The position numbers and the translations under genes were made by a program. Below the pieces are notes generated by a model that saw only the letters and a list, made by a program, of their open reading frames with translations, searched no databases and was not told where the DNA came from. A DNA stretch of 15,260 nucleotides from Anaerolineae bacterium (lineage in GTDB: Bacteria; Chloroflexota; Anaerolineae; B4-G1; DUEL01), in contig JAOZPF010000034.1 of the NCBI GenBank assembly GCA_029932895.1, positions 1-15,260 on the forward strand. Reading direction: 5' to 3'. Of this stretch, positions 1 to 6,711 are shown in pieces (position 1 is the first letter of the stretch; the number at the start of each line of letters is the position of its first letter).

Positions 1-748
1 AGTCGGAACTGGCTGGCTTGCCCGTGACCTGGGGATCGCCCCAGATGCCGAGGATGTCGTCCTGGATTTGAAAGCCCAGACCGAGATGGCGTCCGAACTG
101 GTGCAAGTGCTCTCTCTGCGCCGGGGTCGCGTCCGCCACCAGCGCGCCTAGTTCGCACGCGGCTGCCAGCAGGGCGGCAGTCTTGCCCTCGACCATCTTG
201 AGGTAACTCTCGATGGTGACGTTCTCCTCAGCCTCGAAGCGGATGTCCAGATACTGCCCTTCGGTCAGCCGCAGGCAAGTGCGGTCAAAGAGGTCCAGGG
301 CGGCGATGACGGTTCGGGGGGGCAGGTTCCGCTCAGCCAAACGCAGCAGGGCCAGATGGGCGATGGCGTAGAGGGCGTCGCCGGCGTTGAGGGCCTGGGG
401 GATGCCCCACAGTGCCCAGACCGTTGGGCGGCCGCGACGCACGGTGTCGCCGTCCTCGATATCGTCGTGGACGAGGGAAAAGTTGTGAAGCAGTTCCACC
501 GCTGCGGCGGCTGGCAGGGCCTGTTCCCAATCGGAGCCGCAGGCCTCGCAGGTCAGCAGGCAGAGGGCCGGTCGCAGCCGCTTGCCAGCGGGTGCGCTGG
601 CGGGGCGCAGGTGCTCGTCGGCCCATCCCAGGTGGTAGCGCAGAGTTCCGTAGAATTCCTCCAGCTCGCGGCTGGGAGCGACGAACAGTGACTTGCATTC
701 CTCCTCAAGAGCAGGGAGATAGCGACGGATGAATGGTTGCATAACCAT
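1..748 (-). CDS. Polyprenyl diphosphate synthase (GGPP/FPP synthase type), 3' part missing
   Basis: Trans-isoprenyl diphosphate synthase, which condenses isopentenyl diphosphate with an allylic diphosphate to make the precursor of quinone, carotenoid or carrier-lipid side chains; normally cytosolic. Visible from the start: a GKRLRP substrate-binding motif at residues 55-60, the first aspartate-rich motif DDIED at 95-99 followed by [12 protein letters not shown], and near the window edge [13 protein letters not shown], the second aspartate-rich motif. About 249 codons are present; the family usually has about 320, so only the C-terminal helices are missing, cut by the window edge. I chose the ATG at 746-748 because GGAG lies 9 nt upstream; an in-frame ATG at 740-742 is the alternative. 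It is transcribed away from the acyl carrier protein gene from a shared, palindromic promoter region. The family is certain; chain length (C15 or C20) cannot be read from this part. Confidence 0.93.
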   Translation of the reverse strand, partial: MVMQPFIRRYLPALEEECKSLFVAPSRELEEFYGTLRYHLGWADEHLRPASAPAGKRLRPALCLLTCEACGSDWEQALPAAAAVELLHNFSLVHDDIEDGDTVRRGRPTVWALWGIPQALNAGDALYAIAHLALLRLAERNLPPRTVIAALDLFDRTCLRLTEGQYLDIRFEAEENVTIESYLKMVEGKTAALLAAACELGALVADATPAQREHLHQFGRHLGLGFQIQDDILGIWGDPQVTGKPASSD

Positions 749-803
749 AGCGCTTGGCTCCGTAACCTGGGCCTGCGGGTGGTGTTTTGCCTCTATGGAT
801 GGC

Positions 804-832
804 ATCATACCAGCGGGGGGATGGTTTGTCAA
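804..832 (-). promoter_or_regulatory. Sigma70-type promoter for the polyprenyl synthase gene
   Basis: On the minus strand, TTGACA (827-832, perfect -35) is followed after 17 bp by TATGAT (804-809, five of six -10 bases). TGG precedes the -10, giving an extended -10. The predicted leader before the ATG at 748 is about 50 nt. Confidence 0.75.
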
Positions 833-845
833 ATGGCTTGACAAA
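825..845. promoter_or_regulatory. Inverted repeat joining two divergent -35 boxes (candidate operator)
   Basis: Arms TTTGTCAA (825-832) and TTGACAAA (838-845) are perfect reverse complements around a 5-bp centre. Each arm contains the -35 box of one of the two divergent promoters. The symmetry may simply come from two TTGACA boxes placed head to head, but the match extends two bases beyond the hexamers, so a dimeric regulator binding here is possible. Confidence 0.5.
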
Positions 846-865
846 TCCCTTGCGGTGAATACAAT
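838..865 (+). promoter_or_regulatory. Sigma70-type promoter for the acyl carrier protein gene
   Basis: TTGACA (838-843, perfect -35), 16-bp spacer, TACAAT (860-865, five of six -10 bases). Transcription would start near 872, leaving a leader of about 28 nt that carries the AGGAGGT ribosome site at 886-892. Confidence 0.78.
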
Positions 866-899
866 ACCCCAAGTTTCCACATTCCAGGAGGTAGAAAAA

Positions 900-1136
900 A
901 TGTTCGAGCGGGTAAAAGAGATCATTGTCGAATTGCTCGGTGTTGACCCCGACAAGGTCGTGATGGAGGCGCGTTTCCGCGAGGACCTGGGGGCGGACTC
1001 ACTCGACCTGGTCGAACTGGTGATGGAGTTCGAGGAGCAGTTCGGCGGCGAGATCACCGACGAGGAGGCGCAAGAGATCAAGACAGTGGGGGATGCCGTT
1101 CGCTATATGGAACAGAAGGCGGCCGGCGGAGCCTAG
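900..1136 (+). CDS. acpP: Acyl carrier protein
   Basis: Small acidic carrier (78 aa) that holds growing acyl chains as thioesters on a 4'-phosphopantetheine arm during type II fatty acid synthesis in the cytosol. The attachment motif [10 protein letters not shown] is present, with the modified serine at residue 34. The flanking sequence is typical of AcpP: helix [17 protein letters not shown], then FREDLGAD, and after the serine [17 protein letters not shown]. Length matches the family. The ATG at 900 is set by AGGAGGT at 886-892 with 7-nt spacing and by the promoter just upstream; the open frame continues to 729 but that extension has no ACP similarity and crosses the promoter. No other fatty acid synthesis gene is visible here, so it may be a stand-alone locus. 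A secondary-metabolism ACP is a less likely alternative, given the AcpP-like acidic helix II. Confidence 0.95.
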   Translation: MFERVKEIIVELLGVDPDKVVMEARFREDLGADSLDLVELVMEFEEQFGGEITDEEAQEIKTVGDAVRYMEQKAAGGA

Positions 1137-1143
1137 TTAGCGC

Positions 1144-1177
1144 CACTGCCAGCTCCAAGATCAGGTCTCCGGCAGTG
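1144..1177 (+). other. Weak stem-loop between acpP and the next gene
   Basis: CACTGCC (1144-1150) and GGCAGTG (1171-1177) can pair into a 7-bp stem with a 20-nt loop, just after the acpP stop. A TTTTTT run sits at 1192-1197, 14 nt beyond the stem, too far for a standard intrinsic terminator. It could protect the acpP mRNA end or reduce read-through, making acpP more abundant than the following gene. No promoter is apparent between the two genes. Confidence 0.3.
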
Positions 1178-1206
1178 AAATGTCGGTGACCTTTTTTGGT
1201 ATGGAG

Positions 1207-1213
1207 AGGAGGT
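1207..1213 (+). promoter_or_regulatory. Ribosome binding site that fixes the start of the 1219 gene
   Basis: AGGAGGT lies 5 nt before ATG 1219 and 2 nt before ATG 1216. The upstream in-frame ATG at 1180 has no such site, so the longer reading of this protein is unlikely. Confidence 0.7.
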
Positions 1214-1218
1214 CAATG

Positions 1219-2547
1219 ATGGGCGGGGAAGAACAGCGAGCGGTGAACCCGCAGGAGGAAGTGGAGCGGATTATGCGCATCGCGCGAACCCTGGGTGTGG
1301 AGGTCGACGAGACCGATGTGACCCAGTGGCTGACGGCGATGACGGCAGAACAGACCGGGGCGGATTGGACGCTGGACGAGGATATTGGGATATACGGTCA
1401 CCGGGTCACGTTGCTTGATTTTGACCCGGACACGCTGGAGCGGTACCGGCGCATCGCCGACATCGTCCAGTTGCCCGACCTCCCCAATGTGGAGACAGCG
1501 ATCAGCCTTTCTGGCAGCGCGGCCCAGGGTCGCATCCAGCGTTACCCTGGCGATTGCGACTACTTTGAGCGGGTCAATATCAAGGCCGCCACGCGGGAGG
1601 AGGCCTGCCACGTCCTTGCCAAGCTGATGCGCGACAAGGCGTTGGCGACCTACGAGGGGCCCAACTATGACCTGATCGAGGTCAAGTTCGGCACCTGGAA
1701 GACGGACGTGGTAAAGGGCGGGCAGCGCATCAAGGCCGAGTCACCTATCTCTTGGGAACCGGAAGAGGTCAAAGCGGGCCGGATGGAGGTCTTGCGACCT
1801 GATGGGCAGCCGTGGACAGTGGAGTGGGAATACGGATGCCTCGACCCCGGCTGGTGCAAGATGGACTGGGTGATCGCGGAGCAGGAGCGGGGGCGTGTGG
1901 TGAATGCCAGCAATATGCTGGATGTGACGTGGGAGACGCCCGATGGCGAGATCGTCCCTCTCGACGGTTTCCTCGACCCCTACTTCCAAGAGATCTACCT
2001 GGAGGCCGAGTCCGTGCCACTCTTTGCCAAACTCTCCCAGCACGTCTCACCTCAGGCGCTCACCGAGTACGTCGAGCAGCTAACCGGTCAGGTCCGCAAG
2101 TATACGAAGGAGCATCCCAATTATGGCAAGGCCGCCAAGCGGATGTACAACATCTTTCGTCTCACGGGACGGCATCAGGCGGCCGCCTTGATCAGGGAAT
2201 TGTTTGACGAACCGGCCGCGTTGCTCTATCAGGTCTGGTCCCTGCTGGACACGCTGGACGATGCCGGGCAGCCTGACTCTACCCTGGACCAGGGGACGGT
2301 GGTGCAGCAGATAGATGCGCTGATTCGTGATGTGGTCGTTCTTCTGGAAGGGCCGCAAGAGACTGATTTGGTGATGGCGCTCCTCAAGCTACGGGATGAC
2401 GTGACGGGAGTCCGGGATCTGACGTCGGAGGAGTGGGGGACCGTCATCACTGGGTCACGAGAGGAAGTGGAGGACCAAGTGAACTTGTTCTTCCGCGCCA
2501 AGCTGTTGGCGATTCCGGAGGCGGCGGCGTTCTTGAACAGTCTCTAG
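1219..2547 (+). CDS. Uncharacterised protein with a nucleotidyltransferase-fold signature
   Basis: I do not recognise the family. The 442-aa protein is soluble: no signal peptide or membrane segment is seen. Residues 99-114 read G-S followed after 11 residues by D112-C-D114, preceded by the hydrophobic strand TAISLS. This matches the hG[GS]...[DE]h[DE]h signature of the DNA polymerase beta-like nucleotidyltransferase superfamily. D216, in CKMDWV, fits the third acidic residue expected on a later strand. After about residue 260 the protein is mostly helical (KYTKEHPNYGKAAKRMYNIF and onward), as in many such enzymes with a C-terminal substrate-binding helical domain. The start is set by the ribosome site at 1207-1213; ATG 1216 is nearly as good. 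It lies 82 bp after acpP with no clear promoter of its own, so probably co-transcribed. Substrate unknown; the fold is an inference from one motif set. Confidence 0.85.
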   Translation: MGGEEQRAVNPQEEVERIMRIARTLGVEVDETDVTQWLTAMTAEQTGADWTLDEDIGIYGHRVTLLDFDPDTLERYRRIADIVQLPDLPNVETAISLSGSAAQGRIQRYPGDCDYFERVNIKAATREEACHVLAKLMRDKALATYEGPNYDLIEVKFGTWKTDVVKGGQRIKAESPISWEPEEVKAGRMEVLRPDGQPWTVEWEYGCLDPGWCKMDWVIAEQERGRVVNASNMLDVTWETPDGEIVPLDGFLDPYFQEIYLEAESVPLFAKLSQHVSPQALTEYVEQLTGQVRKYTKEHPNYGKAAKRMYNIFRLTGRHQAAALIRELFDEPAALLYQVWSLLDTLDDAGQPDSTLDQGTVVQQIDALIRDVVVLLEGPQETDLVMALLKLRDDVTGVRDLTSEEWGTVITGSREEVEDQVNLFFRAKLLAIPEAAAFLNSL

Positions 2548-2567
2548 GAGTCGTGCCCGACCGTGCC

Positions 2568-2598
2568 AAAGTCGCCCTTCTAGGGCGACTTTTTCTTT
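2568..2598 (+). terminator. Intrinsic terminator after the 1219-2547 gene
   Basis: AAAGTCGCCC (2568-2577) pairs with GGGCGACTTT (2583-2592) over 10 bp around a 5-nt loop, followed by a T-rich tail TTTTTCTTT (2590-2598). It lies 20 nt after the stop. The loop also contains the stop codon (2580-2582) of the convergent gene on the other strand. In that direction only a short TTT follows, so termination there is probably weaker. Confidence 0.88.
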
Positions 2599-3206
2599 GC
2601 GGCCAAACCGGATGCCAGGACGAGTACGCCGCCCAGGGCGCAGGCAGGGATGCCCCAGCCGATTCCCACCGGTGCGTTGTAGAGCTGGGCGAACATGGCC
2701 CGCGCGTGGAGGAAGGTGAGCAGGGCCGGGAGCAGGCCGACCACGACCAGGAAAGCCGCCAGCCCGTGGAAGGCACGGGGGGAAAGTCGGCGGGCCAGCG
2801 GGCTGATGACGACCAGGAGGAACGTGCCACCTGCCAATAGCAGTTGTCCCCTGTACTCGGGGTCCCTGTGGGCGGTGAGGATGGCTGGATAGGAGGGCAG
2901 GGCCAGGAGGACGACGAACGCCGCTGCCAGGGGTAGAATCCAGCGCACCCAGCGAGGCGGGTGGGGAAAAGAGGCGGGGGCGAGGGCCAGCAACACTGCA
3001 GAGGTCAGGAGGGGGAGCAGGAAAGCCTCCCGAAAAAGAGGGACAGCACCACTGCGGACGCCGGGTAGGAACTTGGTCAGTTCGAACAGGGTAAACCCCC
3101 CAGCGCTCAGGCCGGCAGCCCGGTGGGGCAACCAGGGGGCTACTGAACCGGTCAGGCCTAGCAGCGCTCCCAGCACCAACAGCAGGCCGGCGGCGCGACG
3201 GGACAA
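2580..3206 (-). CDS. Polytopic membrane protein of unknown function
   Basis: A 208-aa very hydrophobic protein that I do not recognise. About six membrane spans can be seen: roughly residues 6-24, 60-78, 88-106, 122-140, 147-167 and 180-202. The short C-terminus (AAKKKSP) is basic and probably cytoplasmic. A Pro-containing loop, SVAPWLPHRAAGLSAGG, follows the first span. There is no catalytic motif, transporter signature or repeat that I can name. It starts with TTG at 3204-3206, 3 nt after the stop of the beta-flower gene; GGAGGG and AGG upstream, inside the end of that gene, could serve as ribosome site, so translation is likely coupled. The last codons lie in the hairpin of the convergent terminator. 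The reading frame is well supported; the TTG start is less certain. Confidence 0.75.
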   Translation of the reverse strand: MSRRAAGLLLVLGALLGLTGSVAPWLPHRAAGLSAGGFTLFELTKFLPGVRSGAVPLFREAFLLPLLTSAVLLALAPASFPHPPRWVRWILPLAAAFVVLLALPSYPAILTAHRDPEYRGQLLLAGGTFLLVVISPLARRLSPRAFHGLAAFLVVVGLLPALLTFLHARAMFAQLYNAPVGIGWGIPACALGGVLVLASGLAAKKKSP

Positions 3207-3209
3207 CGG

Positions 3210-3581
3210 TTACCTGCCCTCCCAATCCGGTTTCAACTCGGAGACAAAATCAAAAACGCGGGGGTCTTCTTCAAACACGTCCACGGTCTCCCAACGCAAC
3301 TCGGCAAAGAGGGGCGCGAGGGGCGCGCTAGGCGGGACCCGGATGCGCGTCGGCGGCAGGGGGGAGGGAGGGTTGTGTAGCGGCTGTTGTTCCCGCACAC
3401 GCTTGCGCAGGACGCGCTGGTCGTTCGAGATATAACCCACGTACTCCCCGTCGCGTGTGTAGACATCTCGCCCCTCCAGCCACCCGATCCACTCGCCGCT
3501 TCTGTTGTACAGGTAATGCCCTACCAGCAGGGCCACCCACTCCCCGTCCGAACGGTATATGGGAATGAAATGCTTTGCCAT
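3210..3581 (-). CDS. Beta-flower-like repeat protein
   Basis: A 123-aa soluble protein. Residues 1-60 hold three tandem copies of a roughly 18-residue beta-hairpin unit of the form Y-x-x-x-G-E-[WY]-[VI]-[AG]-x-[LI]: YRSDGEWVALL, YNRSGEWIGWL and YTRDGEYVGYI. This resembles the '4-fold beta flower' family of small bacterial proteins, whose biochemical role I do not know. The second half is proline-rich (around residues 68-85) and then acidic (VDVFEEDPRVFDFVSEL), probably flexible with one short helix. The ATG at 3579-3581 has GGAG 8 nt upstream and a good promoter just before it; an in-frame ATG at 3626 would overlap that promoter and is rejected. It is followed after 3 nt by the membrane-protein gene, so the two may act together. 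Confidence 0.8.
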   Translation of the reverse strand: MAKHFIPIYRSDGEWVALLVGHYLYNRSGEWIGWLEGRDVYTRDGEYVGYISNDQRVLRKRVREQQPLHNPPSPLPPTRIRVPPSAPLAPLFAELRWETVDVFEEDPRVFDFVSELKPDWEGR

Positions 3582-3614
3582 TGATATCGCTCCAAAATGG
3601 TCTAGGCGACTGGG

Positions 3615-3643
3615 ATTATAGCGCATGTCGAGAGCGGGGGCAA
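3615..3643 (-). promoter_or_regulatory. Promoter for the beta-flower and membrane-protein unit
   Basis: On the minus strand TTGCCC (3638-3643, four of six -35 bases), 17-bp spacer, TATAAT (3615-3620, perfect -10). The leader to ATG 3581 is about 27 nt. It begins only 4 bp after the stop of the glycosyltransferase gene, and no terminator is visible between them, so read-through from the glycan unit is possible. Confidence 0.75.
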
Positions 3644-3647
3644 GGGG

Positions 3648-4772
3648 TCAGGTCGAAAGGGTTTCGAAGACGGCGAGTAACTGGCTGGCGGCCCGCTGCC
3701 AGGTGAAGCGGGCTGCTCGTTCCTGACCACGGCGGACCATTTCCCGGCGCAGAGGTTCCTCCTCCAGCACTCTCCGCATCGCCTGGGCCAGTTCCTGCTC
3801 GCTCTCCGGGTCCACCAGGATGGCGGCCTGCCCGGCCACTTCCGGCAGGCTGGAGCGATTGGAGCAGACCACCGGCACGTTGCAGGCCATTGCCTCCAGC
3901 ACCGGCAGGCCGAACCCCTCGTATAGCGAGGGGAAGACAAAAAGCGCCGCGCCCCGGTAGAGGGCGGGGAGGTCGCTTTCTTCCACAAAGCCCAGGAGTT
4001 GCACGCGGTCGGGGATTCTGGCAGCCTCCTCCAGGACCTCGTCATAGAGCCAGCCTGGTTTGCCGGCGATGACGAGGGAGAGGGGAGGTCGGTCGGTCAG
4101 CAGGGCGAGGGCACGAATGAGGCGGAGATAGTTCTTGCGTGGCTGGATGGTGCCCACTGAGAGGATGTAGGGGCGCACACCCAAGCCATAGCGGGCTGCG
4201 AGCCGCTCGCGCTCTCCCGCCTCCGGCTGGGGATGGAAGCGCGGGTCCACGCCACTGTAGAGCACTTGCACTTTTTCCTGGGGGACCCCCAGCATACGGG
4301 TCAGGTCGGTGCGGGTGGCCTCCGAGTCGGCTAGGACGCGGTCGGCGCGGGCGATGGAGCGCGGGACGACTCGACCCAGGTAGCGCACCAGCTTGGGGAC
4401 AAAGTGCTCTGGATAGTGCAGGAAGGAGAGGTCGTGGACGGTGACCAGGGTACGGGTGCGCGGCAGGGTCGGCGGCAGGACAAAATCGGGGGAATAAAAG
4501 AGGTCGATGGGGCCGGTTACGGCCTCGACGGGGAGCGGCAACCGGGCGCGATGCCACAGGCGGGCCAGCCACTCGTCGCTGAGCGGGACCGCGCGCAGGC
4601 GGGCGCGCTCGCTCGGTGCTGGAGGCCGGCCCCCAAGTCCTCCCGTGGCGGCAAAGAGGGTATAGTCGTGCTCGCTTTCCAGGGCGAGGAGAGCACGGAC
4701 CAGTTCGCGAGCGTAGCGGCCAATGCCCGCTGCCTGTCGGACCGCTGCTGTGTAATCGATCCCAATGCGCAT
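3648..4772 (-). CDS. GT4-family glycosyltransferase
   Basis: Retaining GT-B glycosyltransferase (374 aa) that transfers a sugar, probably hexose or mannose, from a nucleotide sugar to a glycan or lipid-linked acceptor at the inner face of the membrane. N-terminal acceptor domain: MRIGIDYTAA, then a G-I-G-R-Y loop at 16-20 and TVHD at 111-114. C-terminal donor domain: SVGTIQPRKN at 205-214, the typical phosphate-binding strand-loop, then EGFGLPVLEA at 285-294, the E-x7-E motif, followed by the usual PVVCSN and SLPEVAG. Length is normal. The ATG at 4770-4772 shares one base with the TGA of the GtrA-like gene (TGATG), so translation is coupled; no strong ribosome site is seen. A longer reading back to 4979 only overlaps GtrA and is rejected. 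Last gene of the glycan unit; sugar specificity cannot be read. Confidence 0.93.
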   Translation of the reverse strand: MRIGIDYTAAVRQAAGIGRYARELVRALLALESEHDYTLFAATGGLGGRPPAPSERARLRAVPLSDEWLARLWHRARLPLPVEAVTGPIDLFYSPDFVLPPTLPRTRTLVTVHDLSFLHYPEHFVPKLVRYLGRVVPRSIARADRVLADSEATRTDLTRMLGVPQEKVQVLYSGVDPRFHPQPEAGERERLAARYGLGVRPYILSVGTIQPRKNYLRLIRALALLTDRPPLSLVIAGKPGWLYDEVLEEAARIPDRVQLLGFVEESDLPALYRGAALFVFPSLYEGFGLPVLEAMACNVPVVCSNRSSLPEVAGQAAILVDPESEQELAQAMRRVLEEEPLRREMVRRGQERAARFTWQRAASQLLAVFETLST

Positions 4773-5260
4773 CAGTCCACGTCCGAATAGGTCCAGTAGC
4801 GGTTGATGAAAAAATTCCAGAACAGGACCACGCCGGTGGCGACGGCCTTGGCCATGTTGTACCCGATTTTGTAGGCCAGTTCCGGGTCGCCGAGGGCGGG
4901 GATGTGGGGGGCGAGGCCGCCAGCCAGCGAGGCAAATGGGTAGCGGAGGAGCCACAGGATACCGGTGTTGATCCCCCAACCGGCGACGTTGACGACAAAG
5001 AATTGGGTCAACTGGGTCCGTATGGCCTTGGAACGAGAGTCCGGGTAGGTCCAGTACCGGTTCCAGGTAAAGTTGCTCAACACGGCAGCGGTGAAGGAGC
5101 AGGTATTGGCCAGCACGATGGGCAACCCCACGATTACGTGCAACAGATAGAGGGTCCCAAAGTCGATGACTGCCCCAACTGTACCGACGATGGAGAACTT
5201 GATAAAGCGGACGAGCTCTTTAGGGTTGGTGTGGAACAGGGTGGCAAGTCTAGTGATCAT
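4772..5260 (-). CDS. GtrA-like membrane protein (possible lipid-linked sugar translocase)
   Basis: Four-span integral membrane protein (162 aa) of the GtrA family, members of which are thought to flip undecaprenyl-phosphate-linked sugars across the membrane for glycan decoration. Hallmarks: FIKFSIVGTVGAVIDFGTLYL in the first span (around 19-39), and two copies of the family motif, NFTWNRYWTY (around 63-72) and NFFINRYWTY (around 149-158), one after span 2 and one after span 4, reflecting the internal duplication. Length is slightly above the usual 120-150 because of an inserted loop (SLAGGLAPHIPALGDPE). Start ATG at 5258-5260 overlaps the TGA of the ligase-like gene by 4 nt (ATGA). No ribosome site precedes it, so translation should depend on the upstream gene. 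A palindrome sits about 20 nt upstream. Confidence 0.9.
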   Translation of the reverse strand: MITRLATLFHTNPKELVRFIKFSIVGTVGAVIDFGTLYLLHVIVGLPIVLANTCSFTAAVLSNFTWNRYWTYPDSRSKAIRTQLTQFFVVNVAGWGINTGILWLLRYPFASLAGGLAPHIPALGDPELAYKIGYNMAKAVATGVVLFWNFFINRYWTYSDVD

Positions 5261-6711
5261 GGTTGGTCAGCAAGTCGGTTGGCCGACTGGTCGGCCAGTT
5301 GTGTGGCGGCAAGGAGGCCGAGAAGTATGCCGACGAGGAGGTGAGTGTTGTTGACATAGAGGTTGTCAAAGAGGTGGTGGACGTTGAGGTGAACCCAGGC
5401 TCCCAGGAGGCCGATGGCGACGTACCGCTGCAGGCCCGTGGCGCGGCGGGTGGCCTGCCAGGTCTGCCAGATGACTGCACCCCAGAAGAAAAGATAGGCG
5501 GTCAGGCCCAGGATGCCGGTCTCGGCCAGCAGGTTGAGGTAGATGTTATGGGCGTGCCCCAGGGGGATGGGCCAGTTGATCAGGGCGAACTGGGAATAAG
5601 CTGGTTCATAGTTACCCAACCCTACGCCGGTCCAAAAGTGCGCTCTCCACATCTCCAGCGCGGTCTGCCAGTGGGCCTGCCGCTCGATGACGGCATAGTT
5701 GGCGGGGGTGATGCCCACGCCGCGGACGTCCGCCAGGTGCACGTAACGGGTGAAATCGGTCAGCCGCACGGCGATGGAAGGGGGGAGCAGCCCCGTGGTG
5801 TACAAAGCCAGCCCGCCGATGATGATGGCGAGAACGAGCGTGAGGCCCCATCGCGACCTTTGGGGCAGGGCGAACGATATCGCCAGGAAGGCCGCGCCAA
5901 AGCCGATCCATCCCCCGCGGCTCCAGGAGGCGACTAGGGCCGCGGTCAGGGCACCGGTGGCGGGCAGCAAGAGCAGGAGGAGGAGACGGCGCTTGCTCCG
6001 CAGCAAGCCCAGCGTCGCGCCTGCTGCCAGTGCCAGAGTCATCCCTATGTATCCGGCGTAGGGGTTGGGTTGCTCAAAGGTTCCGTAAGCCCGGTAGAGG
6101 TCGTGGCCGGGAATGACAAAGTGCTCTGGCCCCTGCCCTCGAATGCCGAACTGATACAGTCCCACCGCGGCCTGAAAGACGCCTACGAGCAACAGGCCCC
6201 CTATCAGCCAGGGGAGTGTGCGGGGACGAGCGCGCTCCGCCACCAGCAGAAAGACGAGTAGGATCTCGATCCACTTGGCGAGTTCGGGCAGGCCATACCC
6301 CACCAGGTCGGTCGGGTGCCACAGGGAGACCCAGGCGGTGCCGACGAAACCGAGGAGGGGCAGGAGCAGCGGCAGGCTCTCGTGTGGGATCAGCCGCAGG
6401 TCGCGCCGGGCGAGGCCGCGTCCAATCCAGACGGCGAGGGCCAGGCCGATGAAGGCGTGGCCGATCTGGGCCGGGATTGCCTGGACCTCGGCCTGCAGAT
6501 AAGCGCGCAACAGCCCCAGGAAAAGCCCGCCGACGGCTCCCACCAGTGGCTCGGCCAGTGTGCCGATAGCCAGAGCGACCAAGCCGAACATGATCACGGT
6601 CTCGGCGAGGGGAAATTGGATCAGGAGAAAGCCCGCCGCCAGCGCCAGGGCCAACCCCAACCCGCCGACGAGCGGTCCGTTCCAAACGAGGGCACGGCTT
6701 GAGGTCCTCAC
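5257..6711 (-). CDS. O-antigen ligase/polymerase-like membrane protein (Wzy_C type)
   Basis: Polytopic membrane protein (484 aa, about 12 spans) of the O-antigen ligase/polymerase superfamily, which transfers or polymerises undecaprenyl-linked glycans on the outer face of the cytoplasmic membrane. Supporting sequence: [13 protein letters not shown] at 210-222, SWSRGGWIG at 262-270 with the conserved arginine R265, a large external loop at about 308-385 containing GVGLGNYE, and [19 protein letters not shown] beginning at 385, with the conserved His in the segment typical of this superfamily. Start is GTG at 6709-6711, with GGAG 5 nt upstream, overlapping the TGA of the decarboxylase-like gene (GTGA). 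The C-terminus has a short LADQ repeat from a local DNA duplication. Ligase and polymerase cannot be told apart by sequence alone; in a single-membrane organism a polymerase or protein-glycan ligase role is more likely than LPS ligation. Confidence 0.9.
   Translation of the reverse strand: MRTSSRALVWNGPLVGGLGLALALAAGFLLIQFPLAETVIMFGLVALAIGTLAEPLVGAVGGLFLGLLRAYLQAEVQAIPAQIGHAFIGLALAVWIGRGLARRDLRLIPHESLPLLLPLLGFVGTAWVSLWHPTDLVGYGLPELAKWIEILLVFLLVAERARPRTLPWLIGGLLLVGVFQAAVGLYQFGIRGQGPEHFVIPGHDLYRAYGTFEQPNPYAGYIGMTLALAAGATLGLLRSKRRLLLLLLLPATGALTAALVASWSRGGWIGFGAAFLAISFALPQRSRWGLTLVLAIIIGGLALYTTGLLPPSIAVRLTDFTRYVHLADVRGVGITPANYAVIERQAHWQTALEMWRAHFWTGVGLGNYEPAYSQFALINWPIPLGHAHNIYLNLLAETGILGLTAYLFFWGAVIWQTWQATRRATGLQRYVAIGLLGAWVHLNVHHLFDNLYVNNTHLLVGILLGLLAATQLADQSANRLADQP
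5280..5297. repeat. Near-perfect palindrome at the ligase/GtrA junction
   Basis: Arms TGGCCGAC (5280-5287) and GTCGGCCA (5290-5297) flank a 2-bp centre. It lies in the last codons of the ligase-like gene, about 20 nt before the GtrA start. In the mRNA it could fold into a short stable hairpin affecting coupled translation. Confidence 0.45.

Noticed and set aside
729..899. N-terminal extension of the acyl carrier protein
   Set aside because: The frame is open, but the region holds two divergent promoters and a perfect ribosome site for ATG 900, and the extension has no ACP similarity.
1180..1218. Upstream ATG at 1180 as start of the nucleotidyltransferase-like protein
   Set aside because: No ribosome site precedes it, whereas AGGAGGT directly precedes the ATG pair at 1216/1219.
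2455..3225. 256-codon open frame on the minus strand
   Set aside because: It overlaps the membrane-protein gene in another frame, runs into the convergent gene and the terminator, and its product is Pro/Arg/Gly-rich without any motif, typical of a shadow frame in GC-rich DNA.
4773..4979. Longer start for the GT4 glycosyltransferase
   Set aside because: The extra 69 residues lie inside the GtrA gene in another frame; the family N-terminus MRIGIDYTAA begins at 4772 at a TGATG junction.
4042..4998. 318-codon open frame on the minus strand
   Set aside because: It covers the clear GT4 and GtrA genes in a different frame; the product is Arg/Pro/His-rich with no domain.
5263..5937. 224-codon plus-strand open frame opposite the ligase-like gene
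   Set aside because: Antisense to a strongly supported membrane protein; composition (Asp/Gly/Gln-rich) is that expected from reversing Leu/Ala codons, with no motif.
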